Positions 40,215 through 49,419 of a stretch of 64,000 bases of DNA are shown piece by piece. Position 1 is the first letter of the stretch; every line of letters begins with the position of its first letter. Under the pieces are notes generated by a model, which saw only the letters and a list, made by a program, of their open reading frames with translations, was not told the DNA's origin and searched no databases. Made by a program: the position numbers and the translations under genes. Origin of the DNA: Methyloferula stellata AR4 (lineage in GTDB: Bacteria; Pseudomonadota; Alphaproteobacteria; Rhizobiales; Beijerinckiaceae); contig NZ_ARWA01000001.1 in NCBI RefSeq assembly GCF_000385335.1, forward strand, positions 1 through 64,000, given 5' to 3'.

Positions 40215-40258
40215 GGAGCATGTCCCGGAAAGCTATTCGCCTTTTTCCGACATGCTCC
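40215..40258. repeat. Imperfect palindrome (family F)
   Basis: GGAGCATGTCCCGGAA and TTCCGACATGCTCC form a hairpin with a 2-base bulge. The wording is familiar from Rhizobiales intergenic DNA. It lies between the pal stop and its terminator. Confidence 0.6.
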
Positions 40259-40269
40259 CCCTTTGATTT

Positions 40270-40297
40270 GAGCGCCGCCCCAAAGCGGCGCTCTTTT
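40270..40297 (+). terminator. Intrinsic terminator of pal
   Basis: A 9-base perfect GC-rich stem (GAGCGCCGC / GCGGCGCTC, loop CCCAAA) is followed by TTTT. It ends pal transcription about 100 bases after its stop. Confidence 0.85.
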
Positions 40298-40319
40298 CGC
40301 TAGCGCTCCCTTTGCGCGC

Positions 40320-40408
40320 CATCTTTATCCAAAAAGTCTGCAACTTTTTGGGATGGCTCTCGGCCTGCGCATCATCTTTATCCAAAAAGTCTGCAACTTT
40401 TTGGGATG
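40320..40408. repeat. Two identical 36-base direct repeats, each containing a palindrome (family E)
   Basis: Identical units at 40320-40355 and 40373-40408, separated by 17 bases. Each contains CCAAAAAGT-CTGCA-ACTTTTTGG, a 9-base stem with a 5-base loop, flanked by CATCTTTAT and GATG. The second ends 18 bases before arsC. Two units only, so this is not a CRISPR array. Confidence 0.85.
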
Positions 40409-40426
40409 ATGCGCTAACATCCACGC

Positions 40427-40810
40427 ATGAGCGTCACGATCTATCACAATCCGAAATGCGTCACCTCGCGCAAGGCCTTGGGCCTTCTCCGCGATGCCGG
40501 GATCGAGCCGAAGATCATCGAATATCTGAAGGACCCGCCGTCCAAGACGAAGCTCACCGAGCTCGCGCGGTTGGCCGGCCTCAAACCCCGCGCGCTGCTG
40601 CGCAAAAAGGAAAAGCTCTACAAGGAACTCGGCCTCGATGCGCCGGATGTCACCGATGCGCAAGCAATCGAGGCGATGCTCGCCCATCCGGTTCTGATCG
40701 AGCGGCCGATCGTGGAGACCGACGGCAAGGCCGTGCTGGGCCGCCCGCCGGAACGCGTCGAAGACATCCTGCCCGCAGCGAAATCCTCGAAAAGCAGCAA
40801 GCAGAAATAA
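40427..40810 (+). CDS. arsC: Arsenate reductase, glutaredoxin-dependent ArsC family
   Basis: A 127-residue thioredoxin-fold protein with active-site Cys11 in HNPKCVTSRKAL and the arginines of the family in ALLRKKE, LIERPIV and LGRPPERV. ArsC reduces arsenate to arsenite using glutathione and glutaredoxin. No ars efflux pump or ArsR regulator is nearby, so a general Spx/ArsC-like reductase role is also possible. It lies directly downstream of the duplicated palindromes. Confidence 0.88.
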   Translation: MSVTIYHNPKCVTSRKALGLLRDAGIEPKIIEYLKDPPSKTKLTELARLAGLKPRALLRKKEKLYKELGLDAPDVTDAQAIEAMLAHPVLIERPIVETDGKAVLGRPPERVEDILPAAKSSKSSKQK

Positions 40811-40920
40811 CTCCGGCGCCGATTCATTTGAATGGCCGCGCCTTGGCGGGCCCGGTTGCGCCATAAAGCCGTTTAGAATAGCGGTGGCCCGCCGCGGCCT
40901 ATTCGTCTGGATCGTCCTTT

Positions 40921-42879
40921 ATGCGTTCACTTCAATTTCGACACGACATCAATGCGCTTCGCGCTGTTGCCGTTCTCGCGGTCGTTCTGTTTCACTACAA
41001 GGTCGGTATTTTCCGCGGCGGTTTTGTCGGCGTCGATATTTTCTTCGTCATCTCCGGCTATCTGATGACCGCGATCATCACCCGCAGATTGGAGAAAGGC
41101 GCCTTCAGCGTCTTCGGCTTCTACGGAGACCGCGCGAGACGCATCGTTCCACCGCTCGTCGGCCTGATTTTGGCTCTGCTGGTTTTCGGTTATTTTTTCA
41201 TCGACCCCTATAATTACGAAAAGCTCGCGTCTTCGGGGGTCTCGGCGCTTCTCTTCTATTCGAATATCCAGTTCTGGCAAGGCACGGGATATTTCTTGCC
41301 CTCGGCCTACACGAAATGGCTTCTGCACACATGGAGCCTTTCCGTCGAATGGCAGTTTTACATCATCTACCCCATCATCATGCTCGCCTTGTATCGCGTC
41401 GTGACGGCGCGGCGGTGGATGGTGCTTATGCTGTGGGGTCTCACGCTCGCATCATTCGCGGCCTCGGTCTGCTTTTCGAAAAGCTTCCCGACATCGACAT
41501 TCTATCTGCTGCCCTTTAGAGGCTGGGAACTGCTGGCCGGCGGCATTGTCGCCTTGCAATTCAACGACGAAGGCACCCGCGACAAGAGGCTGTCCTACGC
41601 GCTCTTGGCCGTCGGCCTGGCGATGATCCTTTATGCGATCTTCAGCTTCAACGAGGCCACGCCTTGGCCCTATTACTGGGCCGCGATTCCGGTTCTGGGA
41701 ACATGCCTCGTCATCGCCGCGCGGCAAACCGAAATAAGGCTCTTCAAGAATCCGGCCTGCAACCTCTTGGGAGAATGGTCCTACTCGATCTATCTCTGGC
41801 ATTGGCCGATCGCGGTCGCCGCCTATTATTCCGGCTACATCCATACGACGCCGCTCAAGGTCATTTGCGAACTTGTCATACTCGCGGGGCTCATCGGGTT
41901 CGGCGGCTATCTCGTGACGATGCTTCAAAATCTTTGGAAAAGCTGGGCAGCAGGTTGGCCCGCCCCGGCACGGGCGCTCACAGCTGTCGGCGTCTTCTTG
42001 CTCGCGCTTGGAGCCAATATCACGGTTTCCGCGGATGACGGATTGGTCAACCGGATGGCGGGAGGAAGCCGTTCCATCAATGCCTTTACGCAGGCTACAA
42101 CCGATTTCGTCTTTCCCGGCAATTGCGATGGGCCGGGTGGTGACGGAACGGTGAGACCGTGCCGCGTCGGTCAAGGCAATGGCGACGGCGGTGTTCTATT
42201 CATCGGCGACTCGCAAACCATGCAGATCTACGCGCATTTCACCGCAGCGATGGCGCAGAAATACAAGACCTCCTTCACATTCCTCGCCGCGCATGGATGC
42301 GCGCCAGTGCCGGGCATCGGACAAACTTTCGCCAGCGAATTGCCCTGCGGGGACTTCATGACGAAAGCGTTCAACTTCGCCGAGGCCGGCAATTATAGCC
42401 GCATCGTGCTGGTCTCGCGCTGGAGCTATATCCAGAACGTTTCAAATCTCGATTCGACTCTCGCTTCTTTAAGCGGCCGCCTGATTGCCTTGACGAAGCG
42501 CGGCGTGAAGGTCGTCATCCTTTCGTCGACGCCTGTGCCTGAACTTGACCTGCCTCAAGAGCTTCTGCGCCGGAAGTTTTTCGGGTATTCGACCGGGGAT
42601 ATCGAATATGAAGATCGCGCCACCTTCGAAAAGGAACTCCTCAGAATCAAACCCCGGCTGAAATGGCTGGCTGAGACGACCGGCGCCGACCTCGTCGACC
42701 CATTCGACTATCTTTGCGACGAACATCACTGCCCGTTGCTCGATGCAAACCAGGAGTCGCTCTATTCGGACCAATCGCATTACCGGGGCCGATCGGTAAA
42801 GGGGCCGCTCTTTAAATTTCTCGACGGTGTCGCAGGCCTGGAAGAGACCGCGCAGCGGCATGCGAGCGAGACACCATAA
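40921..42879 (+). CDS. Membrane acyltransferase fused to SGNH hydrolase (OafA/YrhL-like), copy 1
   Basis: A 652-residue protein. The N-terminal acyltransferase-3 domain (about residues 1-340, ten helices) has the motifs RHDINALRAVAV with catalytic-type His25 region (LFHYKVG), RARRIVPPL, LHTWSLSVEWQFY and YLWHWP. The C-terminal periplasmic SGNH domain (about 420-640) has Ser431 (GDSQ) and Asp617/His620 (DQSH). Such fusions O-acetylate surface polysaccharides or peptidoglycan. A paralogue follows 47 bases downstream. Confidence 0.92.
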   Translation: MRSLQFRHDINALRAVAVLAVVLFHYKVGIFRGGFVGVDIFFVISGYLMTAIITRRLEKGAFSVFGFYGDRARRIVPPLVGLILALLVFGYFFIDPYNYEKLASSGVSALLFYSNIQFWQGTGYFLPSAYTKWLLHTWSLSVEWQFYIIYPIIMLALYRVVTARRWMVLMLWGLTLASFAASVCFSKSFPTSTFYLLPFRGWELLAGGIVALQFNDEGTRDKRLSYALLAVGLAMILYAIFSFNEATPWPYYWAAIPVLGTCLVIAARQTEIRLFKNPACNLLGEWSYSIYLWHWPIAVAAYYSGYIHTTPLKVICELVILAGLIGFGGYLVTMLQNLWKSWAAGWPAPARALTAVGVFLLALGANITVSADDGLVNRMAGGSRSINAFTQATTDFVFPGNCDGPGGDGTVRPCRVGQGNGDGGVLFIGDSQTMQIYAHFTAAMAQKYKTSFTFLAAHGCAPVPGIGQTFASELPCGDFMTKAFNFAEAGNYSRIVLVSRWSYIQNVSNLDSTLASLSGRLIALTKRGVKVVILSSTPVPELDLPQELLRRKFFGYSTGDIEYEDRATFEKELLRIKPRLKWLAETTGADLVDPFDYLCDEHHCPLLDANQESLYSDQSHYRGRSVKGPLFKFLDGVAGLEETAQRHASETP

Positions 42880-42926
42880 AGTCATGCCAGAGACCGCAAT
42901 GAACTTGCCGCAGCAGGCCCCGCGCA

Positions 42927-44933
42927 ATGGCTGAAGTCCGATTTAGATCCGACATCAACGGGCTCCGCGCCCTTGCGGTAACGGCCGTCGTTCTCTTCCA
43001 TTTGAAGCTGGGCTTCGTTCACGGCGGGTTCGCCGGAGTCGATGTTTTCTTCGTCATCTCCGGCTATTTGATGACTCTCATCATCACCCGCAGAATGGCG
43101 AAGGGCAGCTTCAGCCTCATCGGTTTCTACCGCGACCGCGCCAGGCGCATCGTGCCGCCGCTCTACGGGATGATCTTCGGCCTGTTCGTCTTCGGCTATT
43201 TTTTCATCGATCTTTACGACTATCAAAAGCTCGGCTCGACAGGCATTTCGGCGCTTTTGTTTTTTTCAAATTTCCGCTTCTGGGAAGCGACCGGCTATTT
43301 CGACACGACGAGCGCCACCAAATGGCTTCTGCACACTTGGAGCCTTTCCGTCGAATGGCAATTCTATCTGATCTATCCAATCATACTCATGGCGCTCAAT
43401 CGCTTCGTGACCGCGCAACGATGGCGCTTGATCATCCTATGGTCGCTTACGATTTTGTCGCTTGCCGCATGCATCGCCTGTTCGACGGCGCACCCGGCAT
43501 CGACATTTTATCTGTTGCCGTTCCGGGCATGGGAGATGCTGGCCGGCGGCCTCGTCGCCCTGCAATTCGACAAGGCCCCAAACGATAAAAGACTGGGCCT
43601 CGTTCTTTTGATCGTGGGGCTCGCCCTCATTGTCATTGCATGTTTGACCCTCGATGCGCATAGGCCGTGGCCCTATTATTGGGCCATCATTCCCGTGACG
43701 GGCACCTGCCTCGTCATCGTCGCGCGGCAGACCGAGACGGTCTTATTTGCAAATCCAGTGTCCTCGTTTCTAGGCGCGTGGTCCTATTCGATCTATCTCT
43801 GGCATTGGCCTCTCATCGTCGCCTGGCATTACCTCGGCTTCGATGGAACTCCGCTTATCGATTTCGGAGCCCTTCCCGTTTTCAAAATCATTGGCGAGGC
43901 TTCAATCGTGGCCGCGCTGATCGGTCTTGGATATTATCTTTGGACACTCTACCCGAAATTATCCGCGAGCCTCCGGCGCAGGCTTGAAACCGGCAGCGCT
44001 ATCGGCGCATTCGCACTCACTCTTCTGTTCGCCGCCGTCATTACCGTCAGCCATGGTCTTGCCCAACGGCTCCCTGACGGCCTGCACGCGTTCGAAGCCT
44101 ATAACAAGGCCATATCCGATTGGACTTATCCGGCGCGTTGCGCGGGAGCGGGACCGGACGGGGCGCTAAGACCTTGCCACGCCGGCGCGGACAAACCTGA
44201 TGTTTTATTCATCGGCGATTCCTTCGCCATGCAATTATACCCGCGCTTCAAGGACGCGGCGGCTCTTCACGACGGCCGGTCATTTACGTTCCTGACGGCC
44301 GCCGGCTGTCCCGCGCTCCTCGGCGTCGAGCGCAATGACGGACCCTTCAATTGCGCTCCGTTTGTGGAAAAGGCCTTCGAGCTCGCTGAAAGCGGCGGCT
44401 ATCGCCGCGTCGTGCTGATATCGAACTGGTCCGAATATTTTTATCCCTTCGACAGCCCCTTTTGCTTCACCGCAGATGGAAGCTGCGTGATGAATTTAAC
44501 TCCATCCGCGAATTCGGAGCATCTCGCGGCGGCCTTTGCGCGCACGACCAGCCGTCTGGCCGCCTTGAAAAAACGCGGCCTGGATTTGGTCATCATCAGC
44601 TCGACGCCTTTCGGCCGTTTCGACGTGCCGATCGAACTCGCAAAGCGGCGGTTTTTCGGGCGCAAAACCGATGATGTGGAATTCGTCGACCGAAGCGCGT
44701 TCGAGGTTCGAATCGGGGTGATGAAGAGCCTCTTGAAAACGATGGCCGAGGCGGTGGGGGCGACCTTCGTGGATCCGCTGCCTTATCTCTGCGATGCCCG
44801 CCGCTGCGCGACGATCGACGGCGAAGGCGTCTCGCTCTTCGCCGATACGATCCATTACCGATCCGAGGCGGTAAAGAGTTCGCGCTTTGACTTTCTCAAC
44901 GGGGTCATAGGCCTGACGCAGGCCGCACGCTAG
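42927..44933 (+). CDS. Membrane acyltransferase fused to SGNH hydrolase (OafA/YrhL-like), copy 2
   Basis: A 668-residue paralogue of the upstream protein with the same architecture: RSDINGLRALAV, GGFAGVDVFFVISGYLM, RARRIVPPL and LHTWSLSVEWQFY in the membrane part, then an SGNH domain with Ser432 (GDSF) and Asp640/His643 (DTIH). Both catalytic sets look intact, so neither copy is decayed. Divergence is highest in the SGNH half, suggesting different acceptors. The pair arose by tandem duplication. Confidence 0.92.
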   Translation: MAEVRFRSDINGLRALAVTAVVLFHLKLGFVHGGFAGVDVFFVISGYLMTLIITRRMAKGSFSLIGFYRDRARRIVPPLYGMIFGLFVFGYFFIDLYDYQKLGSTGISALLFFSNFRFWEATGYFDTTSATKWLLHTWSLSVEWQFYLIYPIILMALNRFVTAQRWRLIILWSLTILSLAACIACSTAHPASTFYLLPFRAWEMLAGGLVALQFDKAPNDKRLGLVLLIVGLALIVIACLTLDAHRPWPYYWAIIPVTGTCLVIVARQTETVLFANPVSSFLGAWSYSIYLWHWPLIVAWHYLGFDGTPLIDFGALPVFKIIGEASIVAALIGLGYYLWTLYPKLSASLRRRLETGSAIGAFALTLLFAAVITVSHGLAQRLPDGLHAFEAYNKAISDWTYPARCAGAGPDGALRPCHAGADKPDVLFIGDSFAMQLYPRFKDAAALHDGRSFTFLTAAGCPALLGVERNDGPFNCAPFVEKAFELAESGGYRRVVLISNWSEYFYPFDSPFCFTADGSCVMNLTPSANSEHLAAAFARTTSRLAALKKRGLDLVIISSTPFGRFDVPIELAKRRFFGRKTDDVEFVDRSAFEVRIGVMKSLLKTMAEAVGATFVDPLPYLCDARRCATIDGEGVSLFADTIHYRSEAVKSSRFDFLNGVIGLTQAAR

Positions 44934-45077
44934 ATTCCGCAGTTTGCCGATTTGCATTTCTACCGCGACTCTGGTGCTTTCTGGTAGATTTCGAATCGGC
45001 ACGAAACATTTATCCCGTTCGGCGCGAAACCGTTTTGAGAGGATGCGCATTGCACCTCGCTGACGAGGGGGATCAGC

Positions 45078-46568
45078 ATGGACATGGAGCTGCCGTCACC
45101 CGAGCAGGTCGCGGCGATTTTGCCCAAATGGCGCGCCGAGCACCCACGGCTAGATGCCATGCTCGAGCGCTATGGCGAGCCGGTCAAAGCCCTGCGCCAT
45201 ATGGGGCTTCTACTCTGGCAGCAAGGCGATCTCGGCCCGGCGACGCAAATGCTGGCGGGCGCCGTCAGCCTTTCGCCGGCGGAAGCGCCTTTATGGAGCG
45301 GCCTCGGCGGCGTTCTCTTTGCCGCCGGTCACCGGGCGGAGGCAGCGAGCTGCATCAAAAGCGCGCTCAGCCGCGACCCGACACAGGCCACCGATTGGCT
45401 GATGCTCGGCACGATCCACAGCACGGAGCCCGACACGAGCGTTGCGGAAGAAGCGTTTCTGAACGCCTTGCAATGCGATCCGAATTCGCCCGACGCGGTG
45501 ATCAGCCTCGGTTTGCTCTATACACGGACCAAACGCTACGCCGAGGCCGCACGCTGTCTAAAAGATGCGGTCGCGGCCGGCGCCGAAAGTCCAGCCGTTC
45601 ACACATGTCTGGCGCAGACTTTGTTCAATCTCGGCGATTTTCCGGGCGCGGCACGGTCCTTCGGCGAGGCTGTGCGGCGGCAGCCCGACGATCCGCCACT
45701 GCGGCAGAAATTCGGACAGGCACGCTTTCTCGAAACCATACTTGACTGCACCCTTGAAGACGGGCTCGCAGCCTATCAAGAGGCCGCGGGCGGCGCTCCC
45801 GAAGACTTCGACAAGCTGACCCGCGACAGCTTTCATATTTTAAGCGGTTACGGCCATCTGGAGGCCGCGATCCGCCTCGGCGAAGCGCTGCAGGCCCGAA
45901 AGCCCGGCGATCCCATTCAGGCCTATCTTCTCGCGGCCTTAAAGCAAAAGCCGATGGATCGCGCGCCCGATGAATATGTGACCACCTATTTCGATAAATT
46001 CGCGGAGACATTCGATCAGCAGCTCGTCGAGGTGCTCGACTATCATGGGCCCGAAAAGCTTCATGCGCTCGTGGCGTCGCAAGGCAGGCCGCTCGCACGC
46101 ATGCTCGATCTCGGATGCGGGACCGGCCTCGCAGGGCCGCTGCTGAAGGCACCCGGCCGGGTTTTGACGGGCGTCGATCTCTCGCCGCGCATGCTCGAAA
46201 AGGCCGCCGCCCGGCAGGCCTATGACCATCTCATCGCATCCGAGGCCATAGCCTATCTTGCGCAGCAAGAGCATGGATTCGATCTCATCTTCGCGGCCGA
46301 TTTTCTGGTTTATGTCGGCGATCTTGCGCCTTTGTTGCGTCACGCCGCACGATTGCTGGCGCCGGGCGGCCTGCTTGCGCTTACCATCGAAACCACGACC
46401 GACGGGACCTACAGGCTGCTGCCCTCCGGCCGTTTCGCACATCGCCCCGCCTATATCGAGGATCTGGGACGCGGCAGTTTCGGACTGCTGCGCCAGGAAC
46501 CGACCATGATCCGCCTTGAAGCCAATCGCCCGGTCGATGGTGCGCTGATGCTGTTTGAGCGCGTTTAA
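45078..46568 (+). CDS. TPR-repeat protein fused to SAM-dependent methyltransferase
   Basis: A 496-residue cytoplasmic protein. Residues about 30-290 consist of tetratricopeptide repeats (LLLWQQGDLGPATQMLAGAV and similar). A class I methyltransferase domain (about 330-480) has motif I MLDLGCGTGLAG, motif II GVDLSPRMLEKA and LIFAADFLVYVGDL. The layout matches the putative TPR methyltransferases of alphaproteobacteria, whose substrates are unknown. GAGGGGG precedes the ATG. It overlaps the convergent vapC-like gene by 4 bases at its 3' end. Confidence 0.88.
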   Translation: MDMELPSPEQVAAILPKWRAEHPRLDAMLERYGEPVKALRHMGLLLWQQGDLGPATQMLAGAVSLSPAEAPLWSGLGGVLFAAGHRAEAASCIKSALSRDPTQATDWLMLGTIHSTEPDTSVAEEAFLNALQCDPNSPDAVISLGLLYTRTKRYAEAARCLKDAVAAGAESPAVHTCLAQTLFNLGDFPGAARSFGEAVRRQPDDPPLRQKFGQARFLETILDCTLEDGLAAYQEAAGGAPEDFDKLTRDSFHILSGYGHLEAAIRLGEALQARKPGDPIQAYLLAALKQKPMDRAPDEYVTTYFDKFAETFDQQLVEVLDYHGPEKLHALVASQGRPLARMLDLGCGTGLAGPLLKAPGRVLTGVDLSPRMLEKAAARQAYDHLIASEAIAYLAQQEHGFDLIFAADFLVYVGDLAPLLRHAARLLAPGGLLALTIETTTDGTYRLLPSGRFAHRPAYIEDLGRGSFGLLRQEPTMIRLEANRPVDGALMLFERV

Positions 46569-46948
46569 AGAACACGCTCGACATCGGTCTTCGCGAAGTC
46601 ATCGCCCACGAAAAGAAGCGGGCAAGCATATTCCTTGGCCACCGCATATGAGAAACAGTCGCCAAAATTCAGACGTGCTGGATGTATGCCTTTGCCCCAT
46701 GTCGCGTAGACTTGTGCGACGCGATGGGCTGCTTCTGGGGTGACGGGAACAATAACGAGATTGAGCCTCTCGATCAGGCTTGCCATCTCATCGGCCACGT
46801 TTCGGAATCCAGCGACGATAAGCGCTTCGGCAACTGTCGCGGCCGAGACGATCACCTCCGTTTCCGCTTCCAGAGCCTCCGCACAGGCCGAGGAGGCAGC
46901 TTCCCTCAAGACGATGGACACAAGCGCCGACGTATCGACCGCGATCAT
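46565..46948 (-). CDS. vapC: PIN-domain ribonuclease toxin, VapC-like
   Basis: A 127-residue PIN protein with the acidic metal-binding residues Asp5 (VDTSALV), Glu41, Asp97 (FGDCFSYAVA) and Asp116/117 (GDDF). VapC toxins cut tRNA or rRNA when their antitoxin is lost. Its start overlaps the antitoxin stop by 4 bases, indicating an operon with coupled translation. Its 3' end overlaps the convergent methyltransferase gene by 4 bases. Confidence 0.93.
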   Translation of the reverse strand: MIAVDTSALVSIVLREAASSACAEALEAETEVIVSAATVAEALIVAGFRNVADEMASLIERLNLVIVPVTPEAAHRVAQVYATWGKGIHPARLNFGDCFSYAVAKEYACPLLFVGDDFAKTDVERVL

Positions 46949-47202
46949 TCGGGCAGGCCGTCCTCGCCATAAAGAAAATCCTGGCTTTGCGCCGCATCTG
47001 GCCCCGGCGTCGCCTTTTTCGCGGCGGCGGCTTGAACCTCTGCGATAATCGCTCGGCGCGATGCACGGATCTGCTCGGAATTGACCGGCACGAGCCGCAC
47101 AGCCGGTTGGCCGTGGCGCGTAAGGACGATCTCATCGCCAGCTTCGGCGCGCCGCACCAATTCGGTCAATTGGCCTTTGGCGTCTGTTACGGAAATACGC
47201 AT
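46945..47202 (-). CDS. Antitoxin, Phd/YefM-type
   Basis: An 85-residue protein starting MRISVTDAKGQLTELVRRAEAGDEIVLTRHG, the Phd/YefM fold (N-terminal DNA-binding and dimerisation part), with an Ala-rich and acidic C-terminus that would neutralise the PIN toxin. It probably represses its own promoter. The pairing of a Phd-type antitoxin with a VapC-type toxin is common. Upstream lies the ftsH terminator. Confidence 0.9.
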   Translation of the reverse strand: MRISVTDAKGQLTELVRRAEAGDEIVLTRHGQPAVRLVPVNSEQIRASRRAIIAEVQAAAAKKATPGPDAAQSQDFLYGEDGLPE

Positions 47203-47250
47203 AAATGGAATTTAGACCATTGATTGGTCCATTTCAATTCTCAGGCATAA

Positions 47251-47277
47251 AAAAGCCCGGCAGCGAGCCGGGCTTTT
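47251..47277. terminator. Bidirectional intrinsic terminator after ftsH
   Basis: An 11-base stem (AAAAGCCCGGC / GCCGGGCTTTT), loop AGCGA, with A and T tracts on both sides. It lies 18 bases past the ftsH stop on the minus strand. Confidence 0.9.
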
Positions 47278-47294
47278 GATTGATCAGGGCGCTT

Positions 47295-49223
47295 TCACAC
47301 CTGCGGCTGCGGCTCCAAGCCGGGCTCGGGACCGGGCCGCGGCCGGCTCGTCCCGGTTGTCGGAACCGGCGAGGTCGGCGCACGTACAGGCGCGGGTTCT
47401 TCCGCGACTTCGCGAACCGGTCGGCGGCCTTGCAGAAGTCCGATGATTTCGTCGCCGGACAAGGTCTCATATTCGAGGAGGCCCTTGGCGAGCACTTCGA
47501 GATCGGCGCGCTTTTCGGTGATGATGCGCGTCGCCTCGGCGTGACCGGCCTCGACGAGACGGCGCACTTCGGCGTCGATCTTCTGCGAGGTGGCTTCCGA
47601 GATATTTTGCTGGCGGCCCATGGAATAGCCGAGGAAAACCTCTTCCTGGTTCTCGCCATACATCACGGTGCCGAGCTCTTCCGAAAAGCCCCAGCGCGTC
47701 ACCATCGCGCGGGCCAATTTCGTCGCCTGCTCGATGTCGGATTGCGCCCCGGACGTCACCTTCTCCCAGCCGAACACGATCTCTTCCGAGACACGGCCTG
47801 CCATCAAGACGGCGAGCCGCGAGGTCATCTGTTCGTAGCTCATCGAAAGCTTGTCGCGTTCGGGGAGCTGCATGACCATGCCCATCGCGCGGCCGCGCGG
47901 AATGATCGTCGCCTTATGCACCGGGTCCGTCGCGATCACATTGAGCGCGACGATGGCATGACCGCCTTCGTGATAGGCCGTCAGTTCCTTTTCCTTTTCG
48001 GTCATGACGAGTGTGCGCCGTTCGGCGCCCATCATGATCTTGTCCTTGGCGTCTTCGAACTCGACCATGGTCACGATGCGCTTGCCGCGCCGCGCCGCCA
48101 TCAAGGCCGCTTCATTGACGAGGTTCATCAAGTCGGCGCCCGAGAAGCCCGGCGTGCCGCGCGCAACGGTGCGCAGGTCGACGTCCGGCGCGAGAGGCAC
48201 CTTGCGGACATGGACCTTCAGGATGCGTTCGCGGCCGACGATATCGGGATTCGGCACAACGATCTGCCGGTCGAAACGGCCGGGACGCAGCAACGCGGGA
48301 TCGAGCACGTCCGGCCTGTTCGTCGCGGCGATCAGGATGATCCCCTCGTTCGCTTCGAAGCCGTCCATCTCGACGAGCAACTGGTTCAAGGTCTGCTCGC
48401 GTTCGTCATTGCCGCCGCCGAGGCCTGCGCCACGATGCCGGCCGACGGCATCGATTTCATCGATGAAGATGATGCACGGCGCATTCTTCTTGGCCTGCTC
48501 GAACATGTCGCGCACGCGGCTTGCACCGACGCCGACGAACATTTCGACGAAATCCGAACCCGAAATCGTGAAGAAGGGCACATTGGCTTCGCCAGCGATC
48601 GCGCGGGCGAGTAATGTCTTACCCGTACCGGGTGGTCCGACCAGCAGAACGCCGCGCGGTATGCGGCCGCCGAGCCTTTGGAATTTTTGCGGATCGCGCA
48701 GAAATTCGACGATCTCCTGCAGATCTTCCTTGGCCTCGTCGACACCCGCGACATCCTCGAATGTCACGCGGCCATGTGCCTCCGTCAAAAGCTTGGCCTT
48801 CGATTTGCCGAAGCCCATGGCTTTCCCGCCGGCCCCCTGCATTTGCCGGGACAGGAAGATCCAAACGCCGAGGAAGGCGATCAGCGGAAGGCCGTTGACG
48901 AGAAGCGTGACGAGCCAGCTATTGCCGTCGGACGGCGGCTTCGCCGAGATCGCGACGTTTTTCTTGTAGAGGGTCTGCACCAGCGTCGGATCGTTCGGCG
49001 CATAAGTGGCAAAGGCGCGATTGTCGGTGTAATGGCCATTGATCTCATTTCCAGAGATCGTGACCTCGCGCACCCTGCCTTGATCAACTTCGTTCAGGAG
49101 CTGGCTGAAGGTGATGTCAGTCGAGGCGACGCGCTGGCCAGGATTCTGGAACAGCATCACCAAGGCGACGACCAGCAGAAAAACGATGACCCAGAGGGCG
49201 AAATTCCTGAAATTCGGATTCAT
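47295..49223 (-). CDS. ftsH: ATP-dependent zinc metalloprotease FtsH
   Basis: A 642-residue inner-membrane AAA+ protease with membrane helices at about 7-25 and 104-125, Walker A GPPGTGKT (196-203), Walker B FIDE (253-256), the second region of homology ending RPGRFDRQ, and the zinc site HEGGH (418-422). It degrades misfolded membrane proteins and some cytosolic regulators. It follows tilS, as in most proteobacteria, and ends at the bidirectional terminator. Confidence 0.98.
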   Translation of the reverse strand: MNPNFRNFALWVIVFLLVVALVMLFQNPGQRVASTDITFSQLLNEVDQGRVREVTISGNEINGHYTDNRAFATYAPNDPTLVQTLYKKNVAISAKPPSDGNSWLVTLLVNGLPLIAFLGVWIFLSRQMQGAGGKAMGFGKSKAKLLTEAHGRVTFEDVAGVDEAKEDLQEIVEFLRDPQKFQRLGGRIPRGVLLVGPPGTGKTLLARAIAGEANVPFFTISGSDFVEMFVGVGASRVRDMFEQAKKNAPCIIFIDEIDAVGRHRGAGLGGGNDEREQTLNQLLVEMDGFEANEGIILIAATNRPDVLDPALLRPGRFDRQIVVPNPDIVGRERILKVHVRKVPLAPDVDLRTVARGTPGFSGADLMNLVNEAALMAARRGKRIVTMVEFEDAKDKIMMGAERRTLVMTEKEKELTAYHEGGHAIVALNVIATDPVHKATIIPRGRAMGMVMQLPERDKLSMSYEQMTSRLAVLMAGRVSEEIVFGWEKVTSGAQSDIEQATKLARAMVTRWGFSEELGTVMYGENQEEVFLGYSMGRQQNISEATSQKIDAEVRRLVEAGHAEATRIITEKRADLEVLAKGLLEYETLSGDEIIGLLQGRRPVREVAEEPAPVRAPTSPVPTTGTSRPRPGPEPGLEPQPQV

Positions 49224-49419
49224 CTTGATCCCATAACAAGCCGGACCGATCCAAGGATTATCGAGGCTTGATGAAAGAAGCGCTTAAATCCGCGCATTTA
49301 ATCCAATGTAAGCTTCACAAGCCGCCTTGCCAAGGGACCTGGTTCCACGCCAAGGGGGAGATGCACAAATCGCGGATCAGCGTGAACGATTTATGCCATT
49401 TCTCGGTTGCTTCGAAAGC

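Noticed and set aside
40320-40408. CRISPR array
   Set aside because: Only two repeats with a 17-base spacer, each repeat a hairpin; no cas genes nearby.
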